From Glossina fuscipes (lineage: Eukaryota > Arthropoda > Insecta > Diptera > Glossinidae): 64,000 nt of DNA. Under the pieces are notes generated by a model. The model did not search any database. It was not told where the DNA came from and saw only the letters and a list, made by a program, of their open reading frames with translations. Made by a program: the position numbers and the translations under genes. The stretch lies in the NCBI RefSeq assembly GCF_014805625.2, contig NW_023998414.1:6452260-6516259 (forward strand), given 5' to 3'. Positions 48,930 through 58,730 of this stretch are shown piece after piece (positions within the stretch are counted from its first letter, which is position 1; every line of letters begins with the position of its first letter).

Positions 48930-48976
<47 letters not shown>
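48863..48976 (+). repeat. (CT)n microsatellite
   Basis: Near-pure CT run on both sides of the N gap, preceded by TTTCTTTCTTTC. Confidence 0.95.
48920..48929. other. Assembly gap of 10 N in a CT microsatellite
   Basis: Ten N split a (CT)n run spanning about 48863-48976. The true repeat length is unknown, and translations through it are meaningless. Confidence 0.95.
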
Positions 48977-48980
<4 letters not shown>

Positions 48981-49194
48981 CCTCATTCTAAACAAAGTTG
49001 GTGTGTTTTCATTATCGTGTTACACGCACGATTGAGGTCAAATACTTTGCATATTTCTCCAGAGTATCTTTTTGACTGTTTTTTACTCTTCGAGGCTATT
49101 TTAATGAGCAAATTTTTATAATCTGTCGGACTTATGGTACACGGGTTTAGTAAGTATGTGCGCAGGTACTTGTGCAATATCGACGCAGGCTTTT

Positions 49195-49515
49195 AGATGG
49201 ACTCGCCTTTTAACGATCGTTTTAGGGTCAATTCTGAATCGATCTAAGCTTTGTGGCAGTCCGTCCATCTGTCCGTCTGGTTTTCGTTTTTTCAACTGAA
49301 AGATCGCAATTTTCGTTGTATTTTGCTGAAAATCAGTAAACCGACATGTCTTGGACCAAGGACAAACACTAATGAAAATGATTTGAATCAGATTAATTTA
49401 TTGATCACTTCTAATGTAAGGCCTTATTGTGAATAGTCATGATATGAATAACTGTAGGGCTGTGTAGGGTATTTTCTGATGAGCCCTGGGCCACAATAGC
49501 ACTTTCACTTGTTTT
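49195..49515 (+). mobile_element. Family-C dispersed element
   Basis: Contains CAATTCTGAATCGATCTAAG, GTCCGTCCATCTGTCCGTC, GAAAATGATTTGAATCAGAT, and the end GGGCCACAATAGCACTTTCA followed by CTTGTTTTT. This is the clearest right end of family C. Confidence 0.7.
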
Positions 49516-49606
49516 TATTTAATGCATGTACTATAATGGTTATTTCTACTCTCCAATTATTTGCATAAAATTTATATCGATTTTTGCGGTAGTTTTGCCC
49601 TTCATG

Positions 49607-49825
49607 ATGAAAATTTATCAATTTTTATTACGGGTTTCAAGATTGATTCACTTTTTAATTATCGTAAGAGTGTTTATGCATTGCTCAGTTGCGTCTGAAC
49701 AATTCGAACAGAAATATTCGTTATGTCAAAAAAGTACCGGGAATAGGTTACGCATTAAAAAACAAATGAAAATCGCAGCCTTATCAAAGTTAATTACTTT
49801 CAAAGTTGATAGAATCATGATTTAG
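49607..49825 (+). CDS. Small ORF with signal-peptide-like N-terminus, status unknown
   Basis: Two adjacent ATGs at 49604-49609 start a peptide of about 72 residues. Its first 30 residues are hydrophobic with early basic residues and end at HCSVA before SEQFEQ, like a cleavable signal peptide. The rest has one Cys (LCQKSTG) and is Lys-rich (RIKKQMK). The frame is also open upstream to an ATG at 49526. It lies just downstream of a family-C repeat. It could be a first exon of a secreted protein, a decayed CLIP-like fragment, or chance; the family is not recognised. Confidence 0.2.
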   Translation: MKIYQFLLRVSRLIHFLIIVRVFMHCSVASEQFEQKYSLCQKSTGNRLRIKKQMKIAALSKLITFKVDRIMI

Positions 49826-50970
49826 TATAAAATATTGGAAATTGTCCATTTTATAAAATTTCGCCAAACGTAGGAGAAAATTAAATCTTAAAATCCGTAC
49901 GATGATAGTGTTGGATAATCGTCTCTTGGACTCTGAGATGGATAACTTGTAAGATCATACGAACGTTTTTAGCGCTTTAAAGGCAATGTTTTAGAGACAA
50001 GCAAAAAAAAAAAAAAAACTAAAAAAAAAATTTGCATTTGACTCTTTCTGCTTTTATCATCTTGTACCGATGCAAATCTGGCACAAACTAGTCTAGATCT
50101 TCTCATTCAAATCGTGACTGTTACTATTGTTCGAACCAACAGAAAATCCTTTGAAATTTGAATCGCATACATTTTGTGTTGGAAAAGATCGATAGTATTA
50201 GCAAGCGATGAACAGAGATCTAATCAAGTTAAAACTCTGAGTAAAGAGGGTGGCTAACAGGTTATGTAACGATTCAAAATATGGACTTTGTTTCAATTAA
50301 AGAAACACTTTATAATGCAACAATAACTTTCATAGATTATGATTGTGATACGAGATAAACAATCATTTCTATGTCTACTCGAATATTTAAAATTCCCCGG
50401 TATTTATTTGACACGATATATGAATTGAGATTGAATAATTCACTTCAAATTAGATTGAAAAATGAGCAAATAGAAGAACATGACTAAGTCGGACAGACTT
50501 ATCAGTGCTTATCAAAAATTTATTTATGATATCTAGAAGAGGAGAGAGTGAGTTCGCTGAAACGGAACCGAACAATATAACGTAGATTTTTAGTTGGCTT
50601 TGTTTTGCCATATATGCTTCTTAGGGTCTTTTATGCTCTCTGCTCCGTGTACTCGGTGTAAGGCATAAGCGCGCGGCAATTATGAAAGGTGAATAAAAGT
50701 GTATTTCAAATGTATTAACCGAAGTGAAGAGGGCAATTGTGAACATATGGTCATATTTGCGAATACTTAATACTTTTATTATTGTGAAATGAAAGCGTGT
50801 AAGGAGAGCAAGATAGAGCTTACGTTTTATGTAAGCGAGCTCGTATTTAAAACAAATCTCAACAAATGCCAACATCACTAAAAGAATAATAACAGCGATA
50901 ATTTAAGCATGTTGTTTAAATTATGCTGGCATTTACACACAAACTTGTATGTTTACGTTAACATTGTAAA

Positions 50971-50971
<1 letters not shown>

Positions 50972-51011
<40 letters not shown>
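50972..51011 (+). repeat. (AT)n microsatellite
   Basis: About nineteen AT units. Confidence 0.95.
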
Positions 51012-51014
<3 letters not shown>

Positions 51015-51087
51015 CGTACAAGTGCAAGCACGAATTGTTACATTTTGTTGTTGATATTTCTTGATTATGTTTGTTTTTTGTTTTTAC

Positions 51088-51205
51088 TGTCGTTGCTATT
51101 GTCGTTGCCGTTACCGTTGCCATTGCCGTTGTCGTTGCCATTGCTCTTGTTTCTCTCATTGTTCTTATTACTAATGTTGTTTCTGTTGTTGCTGCCCTTG
51201 TCGTA
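51088..51205 (+). repeat. GTTGCC-type hexamer minisatellite
   Basis: Diverged tandem hexamers of the form (G/C)TTG(C/T)C(G/A)TTGCC. They produce a Leu-Pro frame on the plus strand and a Thr/Ala frame on the minus strand, so neither frame should be read as a gene. Confidence 0.85.
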
Positions 51206-52250
51206 TGACATGCCAGCATGTGTGCGTGTATTTACGTGTAAGTTGCCAACTTAACAACAGTTTATGAATTGTTATGTTTGTTTGCGCCATCATGTTGCAT
51301 TCTTGTCACTTGTCAACATTTGTTCACATGCCGCTCGTTCAACTCATTCGCATTCCTTTTGGTCTCTCATTCCAACCGTCCTGCTTAAGCAGCAACTTAA
51401 GAAAGAAAGAATTCTACACAAACAGCATTATGCCACTGTTGGCAACAAATTTCTCGCTGATTTTGTTTTTTTACAACGACATTCTCTTTGTTTTTATATT
51501 TGTTTGCTTTTTTTATTTTTCTCATTTTGTTTGCATTGTTGAAAATGGTTGATTGTCAGCGAGACGACAGTAAAAGCAAGCAGCAGCACCAGTAGCAGCA
51601 GAGAAAACGTAGAAAGCAAGTAAAGCAAATGAAATAAATGTTAAATACAGTCAGCCGGCAAGTCAAGTAGAATTTATTAAGACATTCTCTAAGGAATCCT
51701 AAGGATAACATTGTAAAAAATCCGACTACTTCTAGTCACGCTAACACACTGATGGACTATTGAGAATTTTTGTAAAAAGCTTTAATTTCTATAAAAATAA
51801 AAACAAAAAAAAAAAAATAAAAATAAATAAATAAATAAATAAAAACAATTTAATTTGTCTTGAAACAAATCTGAACAATATTGAACATAATCAAAGACAC
51901 TTCACTTGACGAATCCATATCAGTTAACTGCTGAACTCTTCTTATCTTATCTACTAAGAGCTGTTGGTGACATTGTCTCAGCGCCCATTATAGATGGAGA
52001 GGATTTGTTTTTATTTTTTATGTAAACTTTAATTAAGGTTTATTTCGGCAACGAAGACCTAATTGAGTTTCATATTCATATTAATTCTAATTTTGCATAT
52101 CCAAAAATGAGGGATAAGAAAAATGCAATTGATATCATATTTCACGAAGAGAATAAATAGTTTTATGCGATTCTGTCTTGCCTCAGTATCTGATCGCCAT
52201 TTGCTTTCCCTCTGCTAATGATGGTCGAAATATCAAGAGGCTCTATTAGT

Positions 52251-52434
52251 TATCGATAAATCGATCTATCGACCTCGTTCTCGCTAACGCGTCGTTTGAG
52301 CTTTTCACTTTCATGTTCACGAAGAGTAAGCAGCAAATAGAGCAAGAATCTTAAGTCAGAGAAAAATCCTGAGCGTACGCACCAAGTTATAGAGAAACGG
52401 TTTTGAAGTCTTGATTAGGCAATGTGCACGTCAG
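52251..52434 (+). promoter_or_regulatory. Candidate promoter (DRE) and first-exon end
   Basis: TATCGATA at 52251-52258 is a perfect DREF response element, common in fly housekeeping promoters, with a second half-site TATCGA at 52267. CGCTAACGCGTCG and a pyrimidine-rich TTTTCACTTTC follow. A perfect donor CAG/GTAAGA ends at 52434/52435. Together these look like a promoter plus short 5' exon whose partner exon would be downstream. Motif matches only; a chance origin is possible. Confidence 0.3.
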
Positions 52435-53554
52435 GTAAGATGCCTGTCGGCTATGGCCAAAGGCCGTTTGTTTGATTACCATTTATCGCTGAAAGCTAAA
52501 ACTATTTTAGAGATCAAAATATTTTTGTTCTCTCATTAAAAGTGCAAGTAATCGCCGAAGCAAAAAAAAAAAAAAAAAAAAAAACACTACGCCCACGTAA
52601 AACTCCCTTAAGAATATTCTTATGTTTTCTTGACCCTTACTTACAAACTCATTTAAACATATGACATGAGATTCACATCCCACATACACGAAACGTAACC
52701 ATGTTTTCATTGTTTGCGTAATAATTTTAAAAGATTTCTTTACGCACTATACAAATAATGACAAGATCTGAACACTATATTGAAAGAAAATACGATGCAA
52801 GACTCAAACTAAAGTATGTTTTTCGCAAGCATAAAATGGATGATCCTGAACGGATGACGTGACGCGTGATCAAGAAAAAAAAAAAAAAATGAAGAACGAG
52901 ATTTATGGTAATATCGCTACATAGTCATGCTTTTGGATAACATTTTTATTAAATGGGTTAAAGCTCAATGCTGATGTGACACACATGCGCACGCCATTTC
53001 AAATTACATTTAAGCCATGCAACGCGCAGAAGCTTCAGAAATTCAGTGACCTTTTCAAAATATATACACATTCTTGAACAGTATCTGTTCTTCTGTGCTC
53101 ATACCCGTCTGTCCGTCACACCCTCGGCCTCTTGGTTGTAAAACTCAAGGTAACTGCTTTAAACCTTGCATGCAGCTTGCTGTTGAATGATTCACCAATT
53201 GGTTCAAAGGCAAGTCCACAAAATAAGAACGAGCGTTTTTGAAAAGCAAAAAAAAAAAAAAAAAAAAAACGTTCCAGCAAAAAAATTAATGGTAGTGTAA
53301 TTGGTTCGCATAGGTCTATTTGTTCTTGGAGACCGCAACCTATACGAAACGCAAACAGAAATTCTAACCTTTCAATATGCTGGCTTACATGACAATTATG
53401 GCTTTGCATGTCGATAATGTATACTTTTTGGAGTATTATTATTAAAACGAGCGAATAACTGTACTAGGTGAAATGGTATAGTGTTGCTCGACTATATACT
53501 TGTTGTTTTTTAGTTTACTATTATCAATACTTTTTATGAAGAAGATTCAGTTTT
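52435..53554. other. Spacer with poly-A runs
   Basis: A23 near 52561-52584 and A20 near 53250-53269. A weak family-A-like scrap lies around 53015-53120 (GCAACGCGCAGAAGCTTCAG ... CCGTCTGTCCGTC). Confidence 0.5.
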
Positions 53555-53945
53555 CTTAGGAACGGCTGGTTACACGGCAAGGTGTTCAAAAAATTGCCCC
53601 ATCCACAGCAAAGTTTGCATACAAATTTACAATGCCGAAGTATTATAATTAAGCGATTTTTGTCGCGGAATTATTTTGCAAAATATGTGATCTTATAACG
53701 ACTTACTAAAGTAAAGCGTTTTAGAGCGAATGGTAGAAAAAGTAGCTCCGTTCAGAATCATTTTCAATACCGCTTGTGCTTGTATTAAATTTCATCAAAA
53801 TATCGTGAACGTTGTCTCCTGTGGGTTTGGACAAGAGACTTGACAAGCTTAGATCGTTCGATTCAGAAAATAATTTTGATTCAGTGAGTGTGTCTATCTC
53901 AAGCCCTCTTGATTGCTATATACGTCCATACCCGTCACGCCCATA
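53555..53945 (+). mobile_element. Family-B dispersed element
   Basis: GGTTACACGGCAAGGTGTTC, TTTACAATGCCGAAGTATTA and GATTCAGTGAGTGTGTCTAT match the 39.4-kb copy in order. The end ATATACGTCCATACCCGTC fits the family terminus. The left start is missing. Confidence 0.65.
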
Positions 53946-54023
53946 CAAAGTAATCAAATTTTTATTTTTTTCACTTTTTCGATAGTTTCTGCTTATTACA
54001 GCTCTCTAAACTTCCCCTTCTGC

Positions 54024-54025
<2 letters not shown>

Positions 54026-54055
<30 letters not shown>
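54026..54055 (+). repeat. (AT)n microsatellite
   Basis: Fifteen AT units. Confidence 0.9.
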
Positions 54056-54059
<4 letters not shown>

Positions 54060-54359
54060 CCGCTAAAAATATGTTAATTCTAAAATAAATGTGGTTGACC
54101 CCACAACGTGGAAGACTAGTTTTTTTTTTAAGAGTATCATCAATTGGCTATCAAGTAAAGGGACTTGGAGAGTAGAATGTGACAAGTTAGGCATGTTAAT
54201 TCTAAAGTAGATATCACGGACGTCGCCTCATGAGGGATTTAAAGATTCATGAGGATATCGAAAAAAAAGAAAAAAAAGAAGACTTAAAGAGGAGAATGCG
54301 ACAAGCTAAGTATGCTAATGCTAAGTTAAATGCAATTATGGTCGCTACGTCGATATGCG

Positions 54360-54415
54360 ACAGATAACGGTGATGGGTATCAAAAATTCGTTCGCGATCG
54401 CATATAATTTTCTTA
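54360..54415 (+). mobile_element. Family-A right-end fragment
   Basis: ACGGTGATGGGTATCAAAAA followed by GCATATAATTTTCTTAGTTG matches the right end of family A. Only about 55 bp are recognisable. Confidence 0.55.
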
Positions 54416-55189
54416 GTTGATTTTGTTTTATCTTAATTTCAAACAAATTTTGAAATTTCAATTTCTGGTTTTGCATTGCATGTTAGCTCTCGTAACTCAT
54501 CGCTTTTATTTATTAAAATAGGAACATTTATAAATCAGTGGGAAAACTGTTAAAAACCGCATATATATATATATATGCAAACGTACACATTTTATTATAT
54601 TGGGTATTACAGAAAGAATAAAAACAATTTTGATTTTTATTAGCAAATATAAACTATTATATGATAATGCATTATTTCGGAAATAAATAAATTGATTTAA
54701 TGGATTTCCGCAAATAGACAATGATAAACGGATATTGAAAATGAAAACCGATGAATCGATTTTATTTTAGGAAATTATTTTGTATTCAAATGCAAATAGT
54801 ATTTATTTATTTTATATATGAAATAAGCAAATAAAGAAATATATCTCTTTATCCGATTATCCGGTTTGAAAAATGTAATTTTTTCAATAAATAATAAAAA
54901 CCAAATAAATAAATTGTCCTTTTAAGACCAATTGTTCCCGGATATAGAGAAAAAGAAGAAACTTTATCCTTTCGTTTTGTTGACAGTGTGCTCCTAAAAC
55001 AAAAACTGAAACGGACTAATTCTTCACATTCTTCGATAATATTGGGTAAGCGATATCTTTGATTTCTTTGATATTCTTAGAATAAAAGTGGAAATCTATA
55101 TGGTGTATGTGTTGTACATTACAAATAGAAACAAAAAAAATAATAAAAAATAGCAAGCAGAGACGTTCACAGTTTTTGTTGCAAAGGCG

Positions 55190-55400
55190 ATGCGGACGCC
55201 AAATTTGAAGTTGAACGCTTCTCTTTTGCGGCCAAGAGAATGTTTACAAAAGACATTCCACAGATGGGCAGACGAATAAACGGACGGATGGACATTCAGA
55301 ATTTTAATGCTGATGGAGAATGGCATATACTTTGTGGATCGCTGTAGCTTCCTTCTGGGCGTTGCAAGCCGTTTGACAAAATCAATATTCGCCTCAGTAT
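55190..55400 (-). mobile_element. Family-A element fragment, minus strand
   Basis: Contains GTTTACAAAAGACATTCCAC, GACGGATGGACAT, and GCTTCCTTCTGGGCGTTGCA with GTTTGACAAAATCAATATTC. These are the reverse complement of the left half of family A. The terminal TATACCC motif is missing. Confidence 0.65.
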
Positions 55401-56482
55401 TTCATTCGAACAACTGTTTATTGTTAAGCATTATTTCCTCTATCTCTTGGGCAGACTATGAATTTCAATTTGTTTAGAAAGCACAAATGCTCTTTTCAGG
55501 CTATCTATCCAACGGAACTGTCTTCTCATATTTATTTATTCTTTATCATCAATACAAAGGAAGCGAGGTTCGAACAGTCATCGATAGAAACCAGTTTTAA
55601 TCAGAAGAAATAGTATCCGATAAATACAGCGGGGATATAAAGCAGTTTGCAGATCGTTGCTCACTGCTAGCATATCCTGAGCGGGCTTTGCTTTATGAGA
55701 CTGAACATCGCAATATGATGGCTTTCGACGCATCGAGCCCGTTTTTCATTTCAATTGTCTCACTTGTTCCTAACAGCATTGCATAGCAGTGATGTTTTCA
55801 TTTTGTTGCAGCGAATCACCCCAAATGTTCTCGCTATGGATAGCAGTTTTGATTGTCAATATTATATGTGTATGACGTCTTAAATGATGTTCTGAAAACG
55901 CCATTACCTCCATTGTTTTCGAATCAATTAGAAAATATGTTACTTCCCGTCTTCGTTTATAACACAGATGTTGACATTGTAAAGGTAAAGCAGAATATAT
56001 TCGATTTCTTAGGTAACTGAAAATTCATTTTAAAAACTTTTAAGTTTAGAAGAAAAAAGACTTTCTTTTTTTTTTCTTTTTTTTACTAGAAATCAAGTGG
56101 TCTCAAATCTAAAACCGTTATCGATACATTTCTAATAACTCGCTGATTTTAAATTTAAATAATTTTGTCAAGGCACATTAATGTGAGTTTGGTTGTCTGG
56201 CTAAATTACATAAATAATAAATTCTACCGGACAACAGTGAATCGGATATTCGGTTATGCAAATTTTTGTTTATTATTCATTTATACAAAAGCTTTCCACA
56301 AAAGCCATGTAACTCCCCGTACAGTTACTTACTTACACTTATGCATGTGCATATACATTTATATATATATATATACATACATACGTACCAATATTTACTC
56401 TTCTCTTCAGATTATTGCAAATATATTTTGTCACACGCACCTATAATATATATACATATTCATATATTCATATAAATATTCA

Positions 56483-56512
56483 TAATATATATATATATAT
56501 ATATATATATAG
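56483..56512 (+). repeat. (AT)n microsatellite
   Basis: AT run; a shorter one lies at 56358-56377. Confidence 0.9.
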
Positions 56513-56623
56513 CATGTAGTAACATGTGCAGGCATAATACAATCACATTTTCTCATGGTATGGTTTTAGGCGTTTGTTATACTATGATTTGCATGGTGAT
56601 AATGTACACAGTGTGTACATATG

Positions 56624-56626
<3 letters not shown>

Positions 56627-56673
<47 letters not shown>
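56627..56673 (+). repeat. (AC)n microsatellite
   Basis: About twenty-three AC units. Confidence 0.95.
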
Positions 56674-56675
<2 letters not shown>

Positions 56676-57078
56676 AACAAAAAGTAATATATACATATAG
56701 CAGAAGCATTTGTATTTATCTAGGCAGGCATGAGTAGATGGATCATACATGAAAACGATAATTTTAGAAAATTTATGGAAATTGAGCGGAAATTAGAGAA
56801 AATTTGTTGAAAAACGATTTTTACATTTATAATAAAGTGTTTTTTTTTTTTTTTTTTTTTGTTTTTTGCTTTCTGTTCAAGTTCTCGGTATTGTGTGCAA
56901 GGTAAAATAATTTTTTTTAAATAAATTTATACAAATACTTGTACAAATATATAAATTTATTATGAGACTTTCATTTTTTTTTATAACAAAGAGGGAAACA
57001 TAGTAATAATAATAATGTTGAAAAAACAAAAAAAGTGATATAAATATAGAACGAATTTTGGATGAATTAAATTGTTAA

Positions 57079-57801
57079 ATGGAGAGAAGTTGTTCAACGA
57101 GATCTTTTGTGGAGAGGAAAATGCTGAAAATGCTGAAATATTTTGTACGGTGTTTACGAATATATCCGAAGTGTAGCTCCGCAAGTTATCTTACTGTTTT
57201 TTTTTTTATTTTTTTTTTTATTTTTTTTATTTTTTTTTATTTTTTTTTTTTTTTTTGTTTACCTTTATTTTGCAAACATGTGCACTACCGCACAATAAGC
57301 GAATTTTTTTCATTGATATTCTTAGCGCATAGGGAGCTTACTTTCAATCTGGAAATGAAAAGGAAAAGCGGATATTTGCAAATACGTCAATTGTTATTTC
57401 TAAAAGGGCAAAAATGGTTCGTAATAAAGGTTTCGCGTAAACGCAATGCTTTCAGCGATAAATTTTTCTTTAAAATGATGTGCACATTTTCGTTTACAAA
57501 AATTCCATTCGCCAAGAGAAGTCACTCAAATCGCTATTGATTTCATAATGATAACGAATCATCTTATGTAACACAGCGATCAATAATTACCGAGACTAGC
57601 ATAGAGATGTCGTCTCTAACAACAAATCCGGATTATTTTTGGGGAATCATGAGCTCTCAAATGAAGCTCATTCCAATTTTATATCGCTTCTGTTATCCGT
57701 TAACCAGTCAACAGTGTATAATAAATACATACGACGTTATGTATCCATTCGTTCGTGTCGGATTTTCTCGTCAAAATTTATCATTACGAATGTGCATTTA
57801 A
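57079..57801 (+). CDS. Unrecognised 240-codon frame interrupted by a single TGA
   Basis: A frame opens at ATG 57079 (context TTAAATGG) and runs to TAA at 57799-57801 with only one in-frame stop, TGA at 57538-57540. Codons 40-60 come from a T-rich tract (57198-57257) and read mostly Phe. The part after it (57300-57798) has mixed composition, is Lys/Arg-rich before the TGA, and has several Met, Tyr and Cys after it. I recognise no domain. Possibilities are a chance frame, a young pseudogene, two adjacent coding pieces, or a gene with TGA readthrough, which is common in Drosophila. The T-rich tract could instead be the pyrimidine tract of an intron. No evidence of expression or conservation can be seen here. 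Confidence 0.25.
57198..57257 (+). repeat. T-rich tract (T8-10 A)n
   Basis: Runs of T separated by single A residues. It lies inside the open frame described at 57079 and supplies about 20 Phe/Ile codons. Confidence 0.85.
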
Positions 57802-58207
57802 CCTAATAATGCATTTTAGAAAGTATTTTTCCAAATTTCCATTACAACCTAATTTCGATAATACACATATCCGGCGTTTGATGAGTATATGAGAATATGA
57901 AGAGATCGAGGCATTTAACTGATTAACAGGTTATAGGCATAGGCATTGGGTAGTGTTACCTTTTTTATTTAAAGAAACTATGAAAAAATCCATATCTTAA
58001 TGTGCCGAGGTTTTCTTACCTTTTTCGAAAACATTGATTTGTCAAGAGTTTGCTGCTGTGCAACGGGATTGAACAAATGCACCGATGATACTGCGCGCAC
58101 TGAACGATCAAATTGTAATTACATTGAAAAACCTAAAGGAAAAACTGAGAATTTTTCGCAATAATCGAAGATTGATATTAAAGATATCAAAGGTCAATAC
58201 TTTTAAA

Positions 58208-58730
58208 CCTATCACTGGAAGATGAGAGGTATATTCATTTTGTCAAAACGTTTGCAACGCCCAGAATAAAGCTGCAGAGATCCCATACTGTTTACATATT
58301 GTTGATTAGCATCAGGTTCTGATCTCGATTTAAGCCTGTCCGTCCGTCCGTCCGTCTGTGTAATGTCTTTTGTAAACATTCTCCTGGCTGTAAAAATGAA
58401 GCTAACGACTTTTAGTTAGCAGCATCATTGAAAGCCTTTGCAAATGATCCAAATCGGTTGAATGACACGTCTAATCTACCATCCCAACTGAGAACACCTA
58501 TGTTTTTCAAAAGAAATATAAAATTAAGTTTTCCCCTATTACTCATACACCGTAACAAAAACTTGAACATATATTCTATGGCTAGTTCTGAATTACTTGT
58601 AGAAAGATGGAAAAAATCGGTTACGCTTATTTAATTAGATAGTGGGGCATAATTTCATCTTTTTCAAAGCTGTTATAAGCATAGAGGCAAGGCTCAAAAA
58701 CCCCATAAAGTATATAAATGTCCATGCACA
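58208..58730 (+). mobile_element. Family-A element, 3'-truncated
   Basis: Starts CCTATCACTGGAAGATG and carries TCATTTTGTCAAAACGTTTG and CTGTCCGTCCGTCCGTCCG. It ends in the second module at CCCCATAAAGTATATAAATG, so the right third is missing. Confidence 0.75.

Larger units (their letters stand above)
49826..52250. other. Spacer with AT and hexamer repeats
   Basis: Apart from the AT run (50972) and the hexamer minisatellite (51088), only A-rich tracts near 50004, 50023 and 51808-51845 are notable. Confidence 0.55.
55401..57078. other. AT-rich spacer with AC and AT microsatellites
   Basis: A second TATCGATA lies at 56119-56126 with no other promoter feature. No gene recognised. Confidence 0.5.

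Noticed and set aside
51045..51254. Leu/Pro-rich 69-codon frame resembling a membrane protein
   Set aside because: Produced entirely by the GTTGCC hexamer repeat; the minus strand gives an equally long Thr/Ala frame.
56119..56126. Second DRE motif TATCGATA
   Set aside because: No initiator, exon or donor nearby; an 8-bp word can occur by chance in 64 kb.
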